Shown piece by piece: positions 1 through 11,510 of a DNA stretch of 64,000 bases (its first letter is position 1; each line of letters opens with the position of its first letter). The notes beneath the pieces are model-generated. The model was not told the origin of the DNA and searched no databases. It was given only the letters and a program-made list of their open reading frames with translations. A program made the position numbers and the translations under genes. This DNA is from Trichostrongylus colubriformis (taxonomy: Eukaryota; Nematoda; Chromadorea; Rhabditida; Trichostrongylidae): the NCBI GenBank assembly GCA_963978905.1, contig OZ022261.1, positions 22,441,686 to 22,505,685 of the forward strand. Direction: 5' to 3'.

Positions 1-334
1 CCCAGTAGAAGCCAAATATATGCGGTATTCGTTTAAACATAACCTTGGTTGACTTTTACGTATCTTGTCCAACTTTCTGTATTTCGAACGCAACTGTCAC
101 ACAATGAAATAAAGTATCTCATCGGAGTAGGGTGCAAGGTGGAGGTTGACAACTTTATTTAATTGAAAACTCTGAAATTTACTGAACGTCTCAAAAAAAT
201 TCAATTAATCATAAAAAGCTTGTATCTCAAGGAGACGAGCACATGTGCAGGAAGCAACACGAAGCAAGGCTAGAATTCTGTTACACGTATCAATTGAAAT
301 CACTCATTCAGGTGATTATTTTTGTATTTTCCAG

Positions 335-407
335 CCCGAACCCTACTCAGCTGAGATGTTTGTTTCATGGAGTGACAGTGGCTTTCGAAACGAGAAAAAT
401 TAACGAG
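335..407 (+). CDS. Candidate internal exon, unrecognised
   Basis: A textbook nematode acceptor (GTATTTTCCAG) ends at 334 and a GT donor (GTATGC) starts at 408, giving a 73 nt exon. The frame read as PNPTQLRCLFHGVTVAFETR is open through to the donor. A second frame is protein-like (PEPYSAEMFVSW...) but meets a stop just before the donor. I recognise no family, so the exon rests on splice signals alone. Confidence 0.25.
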
Positions 408-900
408 GTATGCAAACCTCGGCCAAAGTTATGGTTAAAACCAAAACCGCACACATTTTCGATCACTACAGTATGACATTTGTGATAGCAACGTATTGAC
501 CCTGGTACTGATCTAGTGCCCTCTTCAGCGTTATAGAGTAGCATTGGTAGTGCACATAATTATATGACTGTAGGTACTTCCACCTTTTCATCGTTGATCT
601 CATAGTTCCAAGGGTTATAGACGGAGGGAAACCACTTTCCGATACCCTCACCAGTTCGTTAAGTGTCTTCTCTATTTTGATGGGATTTCAATTCTCCGAA
701 TTGCTAGTTCCGAAACTTTGCAGTGCGCCTCTTACAGACATTTGTGGGCTAGTCAGTCTGCGATTCATGCGATTGGTACAGGGGGTTTTGGGTAAGCGTC
801 TTCGCAACTGGTGTCCTAGACTGCACAAGTCTCCTATGTATCACCCAAATTCGGAGGGTGGTCATCTCTTTACCACATACGGGTGAAGTTCCACGTTTAG

Positions 901-1068
901 CGTTGATCAATCTGAGGCTCAATCAAAGTTTTGGGGGACAATCATCTCCGTCTAAGAGCGGTCGAATGCACCAGCAACAGAACGTAGACTCCACTGTTGT
1001 CACATTTGAAAAGTCAGAAGAGCCAAGCTCGTCGAGCATGGTGTATGCTAGTACACCCTATTTTAAAG
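901..1068 (+). CDS. Candidate internal exon, Ser/Gln-rich, unrecognised
   Basis: The exon lies between an acceptor ending CACGTTTAG (900) and a donor AAAG|GTACCT (1069). It has 55 open codons with low-complexity, host-like composition: a Ser/Gln/Gly stretch (SFGGQSSPSKSGRMHQQQ) followed by an acidic Ser-rich part and a YASTPYF ending. It could belong to the same plus-strand gene as the exon at 335-407, but the phases were not linked. No domain is recognised. Chance openness over 55 codons is possible; the sharp splice sites and peptide character argue for coding. Confidence 0.35.
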
Positions 1069-1464
1069 GTACCTGAAATTTTGTTACAAAAAATTACGGG
1101 TGCTCACCCTAGTTGGAGGACTGCTGTTGCAAATGTTAGCAAAGCTTTCACCAATGGCCACATTCGAAGGAAAATTTTCGCACATCTTATTCGTACATCC
1201 TAAAAGACATAACGTCCTAGTCATGAAAATATAAGGATTGCATTTGCTCTAAGGTGATGAAAGCATTTCCAAATGAGTTGTGCCGTGTTTGGCCACTGCT
1301 CTACGTACAGCTATGATGGGGAGTTTATTTATTCCCCACTCATGAGCGTTCTACCAATCTCTCTCCAACATGATTCATCAGGCATCTTTTGATGCGAAAC
1401 CACTGCGCAGCAACAGAATTTGAACATCATTTGTGACAGAGTCAAGCAGTAATCGAATTCTTAC

Positions 1465-2010
1465 AATTAGTGGGTGGGGGTCGATTGGTCAAATTTTCGC
1501 GCGACCGCCCGCGGCGAGTGCGTCGTTTGGAATTCCGCTCAAGACGCAATGGGCTGGTACCGTATGTAAGAGACCTTTGAAGATTGCACCTATTTTCAGC
1601 CCTAGCGGCTATTTGCTTTGAATCTTATGCTTTCTGAGAGAACTGAAATGTTAAAGGTAATTTTAACGTTATTGTTCTCTCTCATTCTGCAGTAAGTCTC
1701 ATCCATAGAAGTCTTTCAGGAGCAAATGCTTAACAATTGACAAAACCTACCAAAATAACACAACAATCAACAACAACCTCGAGTACAATAGAAGCAGTAA
1801 TAGCTATGCCTTTATTAGATTTGAAGGACAATGGAGAGCTCATATAGCAGTCTAGGGAGTTCTAATTCACAATATATGCTAAAAATAGGTGCAATCTCTG
1901 AAGGTCCCTCACGGTACCAGCCCACTGCGTCTCCAGCGGAATTCCAAACGGCTCGTACTGACGGCGCCGCGAAGCGAAAATTCGCAAGTCGACCCCACTC
2001 GGGGAGGGGG
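1465..2010. repeat. Foldback (inverted-repeat) element
   Basis: The segment at about 1477-1602 is repeated in reverse complement at about 1878-1999. Matched pieces include GGAATTCC(G/A), TGGGCTGGTACCGT and GATTGCACCTATTTT. The arms are about 120-140 bp around a spacer of about 275 bp. The GC-rich segment GACCGCCCGCGGCGAG recurs in the small foldback at 8322-8613, so the two are related. No coding capacity was seen, and the ends were not resolved to a target duplication. Confidence 0.6.
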
Positions 2011-2199
2011 CGTAGGTCGTATGTGGGTTGGTTTGGAAAAAGGTGTATCTACGCTACGGCTAGGCGAAAGCGCGCCTACTTCCTGTCACATTCGTGTCAC
2101 TGCCGCAGCGTCGACTCTCGCGATTCACGAAGTGTAGAGGGACGGAAGAGGAATACCTAGCAATATATTTCAGCGGTACAATGCCCATATTTGTATCCC

Positions 2200-3370
2200 T
2201 ACTAAAAATAAAACGTATAGCTGTCTGTTTGTCTGTACGTCTGTCTCCGTCTGTCACACAATTATGCATCACATGAAGAAACATCTTACGAGGTGAGAAC
2301 AAGTTTGGGAGCTGGAGTGGGTAAGACATGGGTCAAGAAGTAAGGAGCGCAGATGAACTAGGCTAAGCTCTGCTCACGGTGCGTGGAGCGTACACCGAAA
2401 TATTTGGTCCTCGTACTGTAAAGTGATAGTTTGATTCCAAATTGGTCCAAACGTAAGGAAAAGATGGATTAAGCTTAGTGATGAATTTTGAAATATGAAA
2501 GATGGCCGCTTGCAGTTGGCTGAGAGCACCTTGAATGGGCGGCGCCTGCGACGAAAATTCATAGCTCGTTCTCAACGCAGCACAGAGTCTAGGAAGAAAT
2601 CGGTATACATGGCAAACGTTCAAGCTGTTTTGAACTGAGCGGAGACCCGCCCACAATGTGCGGAGTGTGTGACTAATGGGGTGGTGCTCACTTCAAAAAT
2701 ACAGTTCGTTGCTAGCGTGGTTCAGAGACCGAAGAAGAAACGTGGTAGGCCACTATTACCTGGCGCTGTGAAAGGAGGTTAATTTCAGTGGCGGTAGGAA
2801 ATTAGCAATGGTGGGCAGAGCTCGGCATGGATCCGACGTATTCCGCACATGGGAAGAAGGATGATCAAAGGTGAGAGACAGTGACAAATGCTGCTCATGA
2901 AAAATGGGTTCGCGCAGAGGTGAGCGAAGCCAAAATCATAAATGCGCACCGCGATCTGACGTCGTGTTCGGGTATAAAAATCCTACCAAATTTTGATTTT
3001 TGTCTCGAGCTTTAAGAGAAATTTTTAAGAGAGAGAAACCGACCATTGGACAACCACCAAAAGGTGAACACAACTGCGGAGGGCAGCTACATGAATAACG
3101 GGTTCAATCGATATCATCCGAACAGTCGTTTTTGTGTAGAGGACCGGCAATGGGAAAGGACCACTCTAACAGATAGATGACACTACAGAGCAGAAAATTT
3201 CCCCGGACTACGCGCTAGAGATGATAATCAGTATGTCTTGTCTTTTTTCAGTGGTAATGAACATTAAGTTTACTGAAGTGGGCAATTCGATTTCCTTCTA
3301 ACACCTAGTGTGTTGCGCGCGGAATAGTGTGCGTCAGCCAACTGGTGAGGGAATAAATTCGGATAAAACC
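2200..3370 (+). repeat. Dispersed repeat A, copy 1
   Basis: This is a diverged copy of the roughly 1.1 kb sequence at 39330-40370; partial copies lie at 12396-13490 and perhaps 33575-33770. Shared landmarks in order are a CTGTCTGTNYGTCTGT-type pyrimidine repeat, GTCACRMAATT, GGGTARGRCATGGG.CAAGAAG, GTGGTTCAGAGACCG, TGCTCAYRAAAAATGGG and a tail GCCAACTGGT. It contains no convincing ORF. It lies immediately downstream of the last PEX12 exon found, so it may sit in the next intron of that gene. Confidence 0.7.
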
Positions 3371-3702
3371 CCTTCGCGTCCACCGGAGGGAGGGGTTCAG
3401 CCCAACTGTAATTGGTCGGAGAGCGTTTGAGTACGCGTCGCTCCCGTGGCGGGAAGCCGCATAAACTTTTTCGAAAAGCAATATAGGGGATCGTGTTGCA
3501 GGCTTTCGGGAGTAGAAAATCCTTCGGCATCATTCTTGAGCCACGCTGCGGCGGTGCTGGAGCCTCTTACCATCACCTCAACTCATGTTCATCACCAATA
3601 GACTTAACTGCGATCTCCATATGTGCACAACTCAAAAGACATGAGTTTCAGAGAAACCACAAAAATAAAATTTTTAGAAACAGATGGCCAACAAAATGCT
3701 AC

Positions 3703-4538
3703 CTTTGTCACTGCTGAGGTATAGCGCAATCGTTCAGTCCACTCTGCATGCCATTTATCGAACTTATCCCGAACATACGGCCAGAGTACCTTGAATTAAC
3801 CAAGTGACATTAGAGCAAACTTTAGCTGATAGGACATTTGAGAATGAAACGTATGAAATTGTGAAAGCTCAAAAACTTACCAGTAACATCAGATTCCGAA
3901 TACGAGAACTTAATGCACTTGGTGACTTGCCTGTTGCAAAACAAATACGCTTCATTCCATAGAAGTTCTCCGAAAAAGAAGCACCTGAAGACATTCGTTG
4001 GGTTTCCGGACTGTTTGTAGCTAGAGCAAGTGCTTGCTGCGAAATCCAGCTGTGGGGAATGTGAATTGCGCAAGCTTCTATGTGATTGGCTTTCACGAGC
4101 AGCGCATTAGTTGCAGGCAAACTTCTCATGCTTAGCGTACCCCAGCCTAGGTTGCGCAACACGCGCTTGAGCAAAATGCAACTACATTTGTGCGTATTCA
4201 TATGAAACCACTAATGAAACTGACCGTACTTTTTGAGGAATTGATTTTGTAGGATGAGATCAAATAACATATAAAGTTCGTCATAGTAACGATGTGCTGT
4301 ATAGAAGCGCTGGGAATACACCATTGCCAGAAACTGAAGCATGGCAGAGATATGGCTGACAACGACTTTAGCCGCTTTTGTGTGCTCATGTAAAATCACA
4401 AACCTTGATCAAATGCCCCATTGCCGGTTTTAAAGATGTCATTAGGCTTTCCTGTGAAAGGATATCAAATATCGACGGCTGATCGCCAACGGCATGTTGA
4501 AATGAGGCCAAGTGAGAAGCTCGCAATGTTGACGACAT
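3703..4538 (-). CDS. prx-12: Peroxisome assembly protein 12 (PEX12), N-terminal exons
   Basis: Four phase-consistent exons (4538-4404, 4333-4225, 3984-3881, 3789-3703) encode about 145 residues. Introns are 70, 240 and 91 nt, with CTTCAG or TTCAAG acceptors and GTTTGT, GTCAGT, GTAAGT and GTAGCA donors. The start is the ATG at 4538. Diagnostic PEX12 motifs appear in the family order: QPSIFDILSQESLM near residues 20-33, YYDELYMLFDLILQNQFL after exon 2 begins, ASFSENFYGMKR at 83-94 across the exon 2/3 joint, and VLWPYVRDKF in exon 4. In other animals PEX12 is a peroxisomal membrane RING protein of about 360 residues that acts with PEX2 and PEX10 as the ubiquitin ligase for recycling the import receptor PEX5. 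The membrane segments and C-terminal RING were not found here. The sequence beyond exon 4 runs into repeat A, so the rest is either past the left edge or lost. The family call is secure; the status of the locus is open. Confidence 0.9.
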
Positions 4539-5437
4539 CTTAAAAGCTCCATATCATGAAAAGCAAGAGCGATGGGAAGCAAGCACGCAAGTTGAATCGA
4601 ATCAGGGATCGCAGTGAAAGACCTTGTTTCGGATAGAACAATACGATCAGTATAGCTTTCGTAATCAAAGCCAGCAGGCATAAATATGCATAAATTCAGG
4701 GAACGGCTTTGGAGCAGTAAGAATGAATCCACTCGCCAACAGAAAATGAATATAAAGGTGCTAAGTAGGGTGACAGGAGAAAAAAACTTAAATAAGTGGT
4801 TCACAGGGACCAGTGATGGGAACATTATCTATAACACCGTGTCACTGTGCATCGAACGTATTTAACGTGGATCAGCGTTGCGTGGAGGTCATACGCACAC
4901 ACGATGCACTCGCCGGGGCGCGGGGGAGTGGAGATAAGTATGTCTAGAGGATCACACCGTTTCTCGTTGACCATCAGCGTTCGTCTAAAGCGAGCATGCA
5001 TGCGTTTACTAGCCAGCGATTCACATACAGCTCTCGAAGAAGTACCCTCAGAGTATTTGAAAGGGCCTGGATTCTAGATGTAGCCGAGGCGTGCGAAGAT
5101 AGTTCAGAAAAAAGAATCCAGAGAGTTTGGCTCAGACCACGATGTTCTCACGTTCTAATCTCTAATGCTTAAATTTCTTTAAAAATAATAGCATGTTAGC
5201 AATAAAACAGACCGTATTTGGAGCGAGCTAACGTAGCCAAAGGTGCCCGCAACACCTCAAAAAGCCAACCGCCCTGGAATTCCATTTTCAACCACCTTGT
5301 ACCAGACTCATCTAGGTAGTAACTTAAATAAGAAGCAGATGGGCAACCTACTGCGTGAGTAGCCGTTCAGGTCAAATGCACATTCTTTGAATGTAGGGCG
5401 TTTTCCAACGAGAGCGGTGTGCATCTACCACTTCTTA
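4539..5437. other. Upstream region of PEX12; no gene recognised
   Basis: This should hold the PEX12 promoter, but no core element stands out. The short plus-strand ORF at 4847-5077 has no family resemblance or splice context. Confidence 0.4.
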
Positions 5438-6324
5438 TTAGGTTGTTTCAATATGAATCGGACAAATGGTAGTGATGACTTCCAGGGATCATAACTCAGC
5501 AATGAGTTGACGAAAATGGATGCGTGAGGTACCGTTGGAATGAGTATAAAAATCTCTTCAAAATAAAGTCAAACAAACACTCCAAACTAGTTTCATTCCG
5601 CCACCATGCCACAAAATTCCAAGCCGTCCAGAGACCACATCCGCAACGTCATACTATTTCTATCGCTATCTGGCCAAGAACCCGCGGATGTTGAAAGACG
5701 CCTAAAGGTAGTTAACAAGGAGCATGCCCCCACCAGAAGCAGTGTACTTGTGACATTCGAAGTTTGCGTCGGACGACTATTCCATCGAAGACGAAGACCA
5801 CATTTGGTGGAGCGTACACGGCGTAGAATACTGAGAGCTGCTCGATGAAGGTACACCAGTATCCGCCGACGTCTACATTCGTCGATTACAAGAATTAAAG
5901 GGCAAATGTCCAAAATTCGCAACGGCAGCGGTCACTTGTCTACTTTCAGCACGACAACGCGAAACCGCACATTGCGAGATTGAAGAAGGCCGAGCTGCTG
6001 TCGTACACTTGGACCGTGCTTCCACACCCACTGCACTCTCCAGACCTGGCCCCTTCAGATTTCTACCTTTCCTCCCATCTCCAATGCCACCTGGACGGAC
6101 AAGACTTCAAAACTCGCGACGACGTCAAGAGGGTACTCGATAACTTATTTGAGGCCCAGCCTCCGGCCTTCTGGAGCAGGGGCATCCGCGATCTGCCTAA
6201 CCGGTTGCAGAAGGTCTTCGATAAAGATGGAGCATATTACAAGTGATTCCCAATTATCGTCAAAAAGTTGTACGATAAAGATAAAATTTTGTCAATTTGT
6301 CCGCTTCATATTGAATCAACCTAG
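5438..6324 (+). mobile_element. Mariner-type deletion derivative (family 1, copy 1)
   Basis: Terminal inverted repeats of about 30 bp (left begins TTAGGTTGTTTCAATATGAA, right ends TTGAATCAACCTAG) are flanked by TA on both sides (5436-5437 and 6325-6326). This gives a complete 887 bp insertion. Full-length mariners are about 1.3 kb, so it is internally shortened. It shares its internal breakpoint with the copy at 26954-27811. Confidence 0.9.
5606..6246 (+). pseudogene. Mariner transposase, internally deleted and frameshifted
   Basis: The N-terminal helix-turn-helix part (DHIRNVILFLSLSGQEPADVE) opens at 5606. After 5780 the frame shifts and joins directly to the WWSVHGV/YWELLDEG segment, so the region carrying the first catalytic Asp of the DD34D triad is missing. 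The C-terminal part (5980-6246) keeps LPHPLHSPDLAPSDFYL, with the third catalytic Asp, and the family-typical ending FDKDGAYYK. It cannot encode an active enzyme. Movement would need a transposase supplied in trans. Confidence 0.85.
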
Positions 6325-8321
6325 TATATCATGCTATATACTTCATGCGTTTTTACAACGACCCCCCCCCCCCCTAGAGACACCTAGAGCACCATAACCT
6401 TTCTATTTTAGGTTGGTGTGCCGGCGCAATATGCGAAATGTTGAAACTGTGAATAACAGCCTTTTCACGACGACGAATTTCACAAAAATAATTATTTAAA
6501 TACTAAATATTCACTGAAAATATTCCATGGAACTTATGCTGCTTCCATTAACCGCTGTGATCATGGAATATTCAAGAATCTGTAAGTAATACCTATTGAA
6601 TAGAGAAAAGGAAAGTAAGGAGGAGAAATCGTATGATGTGACAGGAACTGTTGTGCGCAATGCAATCTTATCATGTTGCCTAAATTGAACGAAGGCGTTA
6701 TCGATTGATGGCGATATCGACCATTTAGTGGACAGAGTACAGCGTGATGTGATATGATGTAGGAGAAAGCATATAAGATCAATGGGAACTGAGCGGGTGT
6801 ATAATACTAGGGGTGGTTACGAAACCACGAAAAAATAAAGATTTACCGGTAGTCGCCATGCGTGGTATCTGAACTGCCTCGTGATTTATTCGAAACCATT
6901 CGGTTGAGCTGTATCAACCAAAAGGAGCGCAATCACTCACCTTAAGAAATGAGTTATAAGTAGTTGATATGCCACAAATGAGCTTGCTTACTTCCACAAA
7001 GTTTAAATTGCTAAGTTTCCCAGTCAATAGTCTTTTCGATTGCCAGGTTAATTTCCAGCGGGTGAGTTCGCACGAGTGATTTATACGGGAAATTGGAAGT
7101 GGTTGAAAATCCTGGCAAAGATACGAGATTGCTCAAAAATCTCTTACGTAAGTTGCCCTTTTACAAGCTCAGCCGTAAACTGATGTCACAACTCACTTAC
7201 CTTAACGCTGTTGTTGAAAAGAAGGGGTGGCGCGTAAGTGATCCGACCAGTGATTCAGGAGGTCAGGTCGCCAGTGTGGTGCTGAGGTAATTCACTATAG
7301 ATAGGAAGAAATTAACATTCTTGTGAGACTAAGACACTGTATTATGGACTGTTACAGTAAATAGCTTCCACCTTCATCATAGATCGTATCTGCTCTCAGT
7401 CAGAAATTGTATTCAGTGGAAGATGTCCTAACTTGATCATTTGAGTGACAATGATCCATTTTTACTACATATTTACCTTCACAAACATCTGCCTTTATTC
7501 TTCAACCCTTACCTTTGACATAAGTAGACCAGCTACGCAGCCAAGAACTTGAAATTAGCAGTAAATCAATCGCTTCATGAAGTAGACCCACTCACGGGTG
7601 ACCTGACCCCACACTAATTCACCAAAACACTTGCAACACCCCCTCCTTCATAACAAGTATAGATGTACCTCGAAAACACCTGAAATGAAGCTCACTGAAG
7701 CCCATGACCTACTATCTGCGTGCAAAATGAAATTCATATAGCAAAGGTTCGTTGCAGGCTGATCTTCGGTTTTCATATGATATTTATTCCGACAGTCACA
7801 AGATTTTTCGTTTCTTTATAAGTTTAGTTATGTTATTTCTGGTGACCGTTTACATCACGATACGCGCTGGGGAGTGTGCTGGGAGGGGGGGGGGGGGCGA
7901 GGGGAGAGTGCAGGTCAGAACATTCCGAGTGGGTCACGAAGGCTCGTGAATAGCGTGGGTTCGGCAGATTGGATATGAGCAACTCCGTCGGGGAGGACCT
8001 TGCGAAGTAGCTAAGATAGGCATTCGAATACTACATTCTCCGCTCTAGTTTTCAAATTACGCGATTGAGAAAGAGCCTCTGTACAGTAGTTTCAAGGAAA
8101 ACAGAGTTGAAGGCTGAGCCTAGGACACGACGTTGGAGGTGGAGAGGGTAGAGGGGGTTGACCCAAAGAAAAGAGTAATGGATGCTTGTCTCCCAGACTT
8201 CTGTGGTTAGGCTTAGGATACTTGGGATAGTGCGGCTGAAGTCATCCTGAAACGCGCGAAGGAAACATCAGGGGAACACGTGGTGAGTTCAGAGAAGATA
8301 AAAGAGCATGGCTCTGGAAGG
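6325..8321. other. No gene recognised; a few splice-like signals and a G-run
   Basis: Two GTAAGT donors (about 7150 and 7237) and plausible acceptors near 7055 and 7170 frame short open segments, but I could not join them in phase. A homopurine run rich in G lies at about 7882-7910. No other structure was seen. Confidence 0.3.
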
Positions 8322-8613
8322 GTGTGTGCATTTATGACGGAAAATCGCGTGACCGCCCGCGGCGAGCGGCTCGGCGGGTGCGAGTGCCCATAGCAGGCCA
8401 TGGCAGCCTTCAAGCAAGGCAGTGTGGCATGGGTGGAAGTGCAGAGGTGACGCAGCCACGCTCTGCTGGGCTCCTATGGGCAATCGATTCGGCAAGTCGT
8501 GCTGATGGCGCCACGAGTGTACGCCGCGAAGCAAATTTCCGTCATAGTTGCACACACCCGCCACGAGTGCTACGCCGCGAAGCGAATTTCCGTCATAAGT
8601 GCAAACACCCGCT
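8322..8613. repeat. Small GC-rich foldback with a tandem duplication
   Basis: GTGCATTTATGACGGAAAAT at about 8326 recurs inverted at about 8531-8560 and again at 8583-8612. The last two form a direct duplication of about 52 bp (GCCACGAGTG.TACGCCGCGA...). An inner pair TGCCCATAGCAGGCC / GGGCTCCTATGGGCA is also inverted. It shares a GC-rich segment with the element at 1465-2010. Confidence 0.55.
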
Positions 8614-8799
8614 TATGAACGCTGCAAGAGGCTCGTCAGATTGCCATAGCCAAAGCCACGAACGCGGAAATGGATGCTCTGTAATAGAAGTGGAATGTAA
8701 AGAAGCAGAAAAGTTCACCTTCAGCTGCCCAAAGCCCGACTTTTAGCCACCTAAGACATCAGGGTCGTAACGACCGTGAGAGGCATTGGCGGAGTAACC

Positions 8800-9335
8800 T
8801 GAGAAAATGAGCTGAAGATAAATGGAGATGGAAGGAGTACCGATGAGCTTCTCGACGAGAAGTTCCCTCGTAAGGAAGGTCAAGTGGGGTAGGCTACAGC
8901 TGGTCCCATCCTACTTTCGACGAATGGAGTGTTCCGTTGCATACTAGGAAGGATGAGAATTGGCAAGGCGGTTGGTCCAGATGGGGGTACCGGTGGATGG
9001 GTGGAAGGCGGCAGGAGAGTACGGGATAGAGTAGTTCACTCGATTCCTCCACACTGTAGCCGCTGAAGGAAGGGTGCCAGATGGGTGGAGGACTGGTACT
9101 ATCGTCCCATCTTTAACAGGAAGGTGATGTAGTGGAATGTTCCGACCACTGGATCAAAATGACAGCGCATACCATGAAGCTGCACAAGTAGCTGGTCATT
9201 GAAGGTCCGTGAAACTCATCCCCATCTTCCGAGAGCAGTCAAGTTTATGCGTGAAAAATCAACAGCCGACTCCATTCCATTGTCAAGTGGGCGAGGGAGA
9301 GGTATCGAGACGGGCAGCGCTTTCTAGGAAGAGCC
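8800..9335 (+). pseudogene. Non-LTR retrotransposon reverse transcriptase relic
   Basis: Shifting plus-strand frames preserve, in order, motifs of the N-terminal RT region of animal non-LTR retrotransposons: ELLDEKFPRKE near 8850, RMRIGKAVGPDG at 8950-8985, RWVEDW.YRPIF near 9080, and FMREKSTADSI, which matches the usual GFMPGRSTTDAI segment, near 9245-9280. Several frameshifts and stops break it. There is no FADD box here, so only the front of the RT survives. It differs in sequence from the RTE element at 34-37 kb. Confidence 0.7.
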
Positions 9336-9439
9336 TGAACGGAGTGGCCATTTTCACTAGGCATATCCCCTCTCCCGTAGCATTCCCTGTCCCAATTCCC
9401 GTGCATCCCTCTAATCCTTTCCTCTCACTGTCGACATGA

Positions 9440-9905
9440 CCGGGCAGGTTGCCTAGTACGGTGAGGTAATCGTCTTCTGGAAATGACCTGATAGCTTCAT
9501 CGAGGCTCTGGTAAAATCGTCTTTTTCAGCTTTGGGCAGCCAGGTCGCAGTGCGTACACGGTGGTTATAGTCAAGCGTCCCTCCTTCATGGGTGTTCAGC
9601 CATGATTCAGTGGTTGAGCCTGTGTAATGCAGGGACACGGCCCTTGAGGAACTCTTCTACAATTATGCCTACGCTGTTCCCTTCGTATCTCCTACGTTGT
9701 AGAAGAGTTTGGCATCATCTCCGAGCTCCATTGCCTCGGCTTCCTTCCACGCGTCTGCTGAGGGCATAGAATTGGATGCATCTGCGTTCCATTCGGTTAG
9801 CCACCTCCCAGAACTTGCTGGTCTGCAATACTACATTGAGAGTCCGGATTCTAACCAGCTTCCTTGTCCGATGTCTTTCTCCCCTTGGTAGTATCAGGTC
9901 ACTGA
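9440..9905 (-). pseudogene. APE-type endonuclease relic of a non-LTR retrotransposon
   Basis: Read on the minus strand from 9905, the relic begins RTRKLVRIRTLNVVLQTSKF and continues through FWEVANRMERR, a broken segment with NSVGIIVEEFLKG, and finally KDDFYQSLDEAI and DDYLTVLGNLPGHV, which matches the usual D(Y/F)...GGDLNGHVG endonuclease motif. Stops and shifts interrupt it. It lies tail-to-tail with the RT relic at 8800-9335 and probably came from the same element family, rearranged. Confidence 0.65.
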
Positions 9906-10844
9906 CCACAGACTAAGGCTGGAATTTTGCCTGTCTTCCGGATGAAGTCCCAGCGTTGCCACTGATACTTAAGCGACTGTTAGACATTTTTGGTGTGTTA
10001 TACATTAAATCACTATGCTTTCATCTATGTATAACAGAGCTATGCCATGTGGGTCAGTTGTGAATCAGCTCAGAAATCTATGTCACCATGGGAACAATAA
10101 GGTTTTGATAAGGTCAATACACTGCACTAAACTTCTCCCCATATTCATCTTTTGAAGAAAGACGGAGGATGACCATTATACGTTTGTATCCTGTCGCCAC
10201 AATGTGTTACCAGATGTGAGAATGACACTTTAATGAGCCTGCAAATGGCTACTTCTAAATTTCGTCCCCTTCAAAATTTGATAATGACCATGATACTCCT
10301 GGTTTCCCAACTTTGGCTGGTCTCCACCCACTTTTTTACTTCTCTCCGATACTATCTCTGTGATAGCGGGAGAATCGCTCCTATCCTCCATTTTATAGGC
10401 TGAAGCGGAGACTTGTGAAGCAGTCCAACAAGTCCAAAGGCTAGCACTGGAACACCGACTTCCTTCTACTACTTCACTATTGCTCATGCACGGCCTCATC
10501 CCTCACTGTCTTCGATCGGATAGCGAAGAACATTTGGTAATTTCTACGTCAAAATGCAGACGGTTCATTACTTTTCTCCCGCTCTTTTGCAATTTTGAAA
10601 TTTAGTTGAGAATGTTTGTGCAATATTATTTAATTAATTGATTGACTAATGAATTAAATATATAGCTACATGAGAAAAAACCTATGTGACAACGGAACCT
10701 CAAAAAAAAAAAAAGAAAAAAGGACATAGAGAACAGAATGAGTCAAGTGGAGCTAACAATAGGCTCAGATCAACTGAGAAGCTGAACTAAAAAAACAACA
10801 AACAGATCAGGTCGACCGACAATGGTTTGCCATGTGCGATTCTG
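9906..10844. other. No gene recognised
   Basis: No coding family, terminal repeats or strong splice pairs were found. Short A-runs lie near 10700-10725. Confidence 0.3.
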
Positions 10845-11508
10845 ATAGCAGCAAGGCATGCCAAACACTTGTCTCTTCTTCATTACTCCTCGTCCTCCCC
10901 AACTTACCGGAACTCTTTCTGACCTCTACTCCCAAGTTCCCCTGGCTAGCTCTTCAGAGTAGCCCTCTGTCAACGGGCTCAGGGAAGCAAATACGTGCGC
11001 GACGCTCGTTTACATAGTTGTAAGTAAAAAGCAGAAGCAGACGAATCCGTATTCGCTCGAGGCTGGAACAAAAAGTTGGCGTGCAGCAGTTCCATACGCT
11101 TTCATGTTCAGCTCGACGGGCGGTAGGCTCTCGCTCACACCTGTGTCGAGGAAGGCGTAGCAATTTCTGCGAATAAGCCGATAGCATTTTTTGACCGCCT
11201 ACGAATGATAATGAATCGTGATTTGTTTTTACAGCGATCGGATAGCTTAGTTGGTGAGATGTGTGCACGTAGAGGAATACGAGACACATCACCGCCGTTT
11301 CTATATTTTTCCGGGAGATCTTTCCATAATCAGCTGAAATTTGAATGGGTACTCTTCCACACAGGTAACGCATGTATGTAATAGGAACTAAATAATTGTT
11401 TGGTAGCCATACGTGTGCGTCATATCAGTTATGCTGGAAAAGTGCCGATTTATTTGTAATTCCGCTGTAACTACCTCTTGCCCTCTAAGTTCTGCAATCC
11501 CTAATATA
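10845..11508 (-). repeat. Dispersed repeat B, copy 1
   Basis: This matches 28510-29180 in reverse complement over about 650 bp. Landmarks are CCAAACACTTGTC.CTTCTTC, AGCAGAAGCAGACGAATCCG, GCTCGAGGCTGGAACAAAAAG, GAGACACATCACCGCCGTT and TGGAAAAGTGCCG. The minus strand keeps a 139-codon ORF (11373-10954) whose frame is partly conserved in the other copy (LSYPIA(V/I)KTNH, ENVWNCCTPTFCSSLERIRI), so the unit may derive from coding sequence. The end near 11508 abuts a mariner inserted at TA. Confidence 0.7.
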
Positions 11509-11510
11509 TA

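Noticed and set aside
466..690. Minus-strand coding exon (SESGFPPSITLGTMRSTMKR frame)
   Set aside because: Two different frames look equally protein-like and neither has convincing splice sites on both sides.
3270..3533. 87-codon minus-strand ORF as a continuation of PEX12
   Set aside because: Its sequence does not resemble any PEX12 region and partly overlaps the repeat A tail.
7058..7240. Two short plus-strand exons ending in GTAAGT
   Set aside because: The phases do not join without an in-frame stop.
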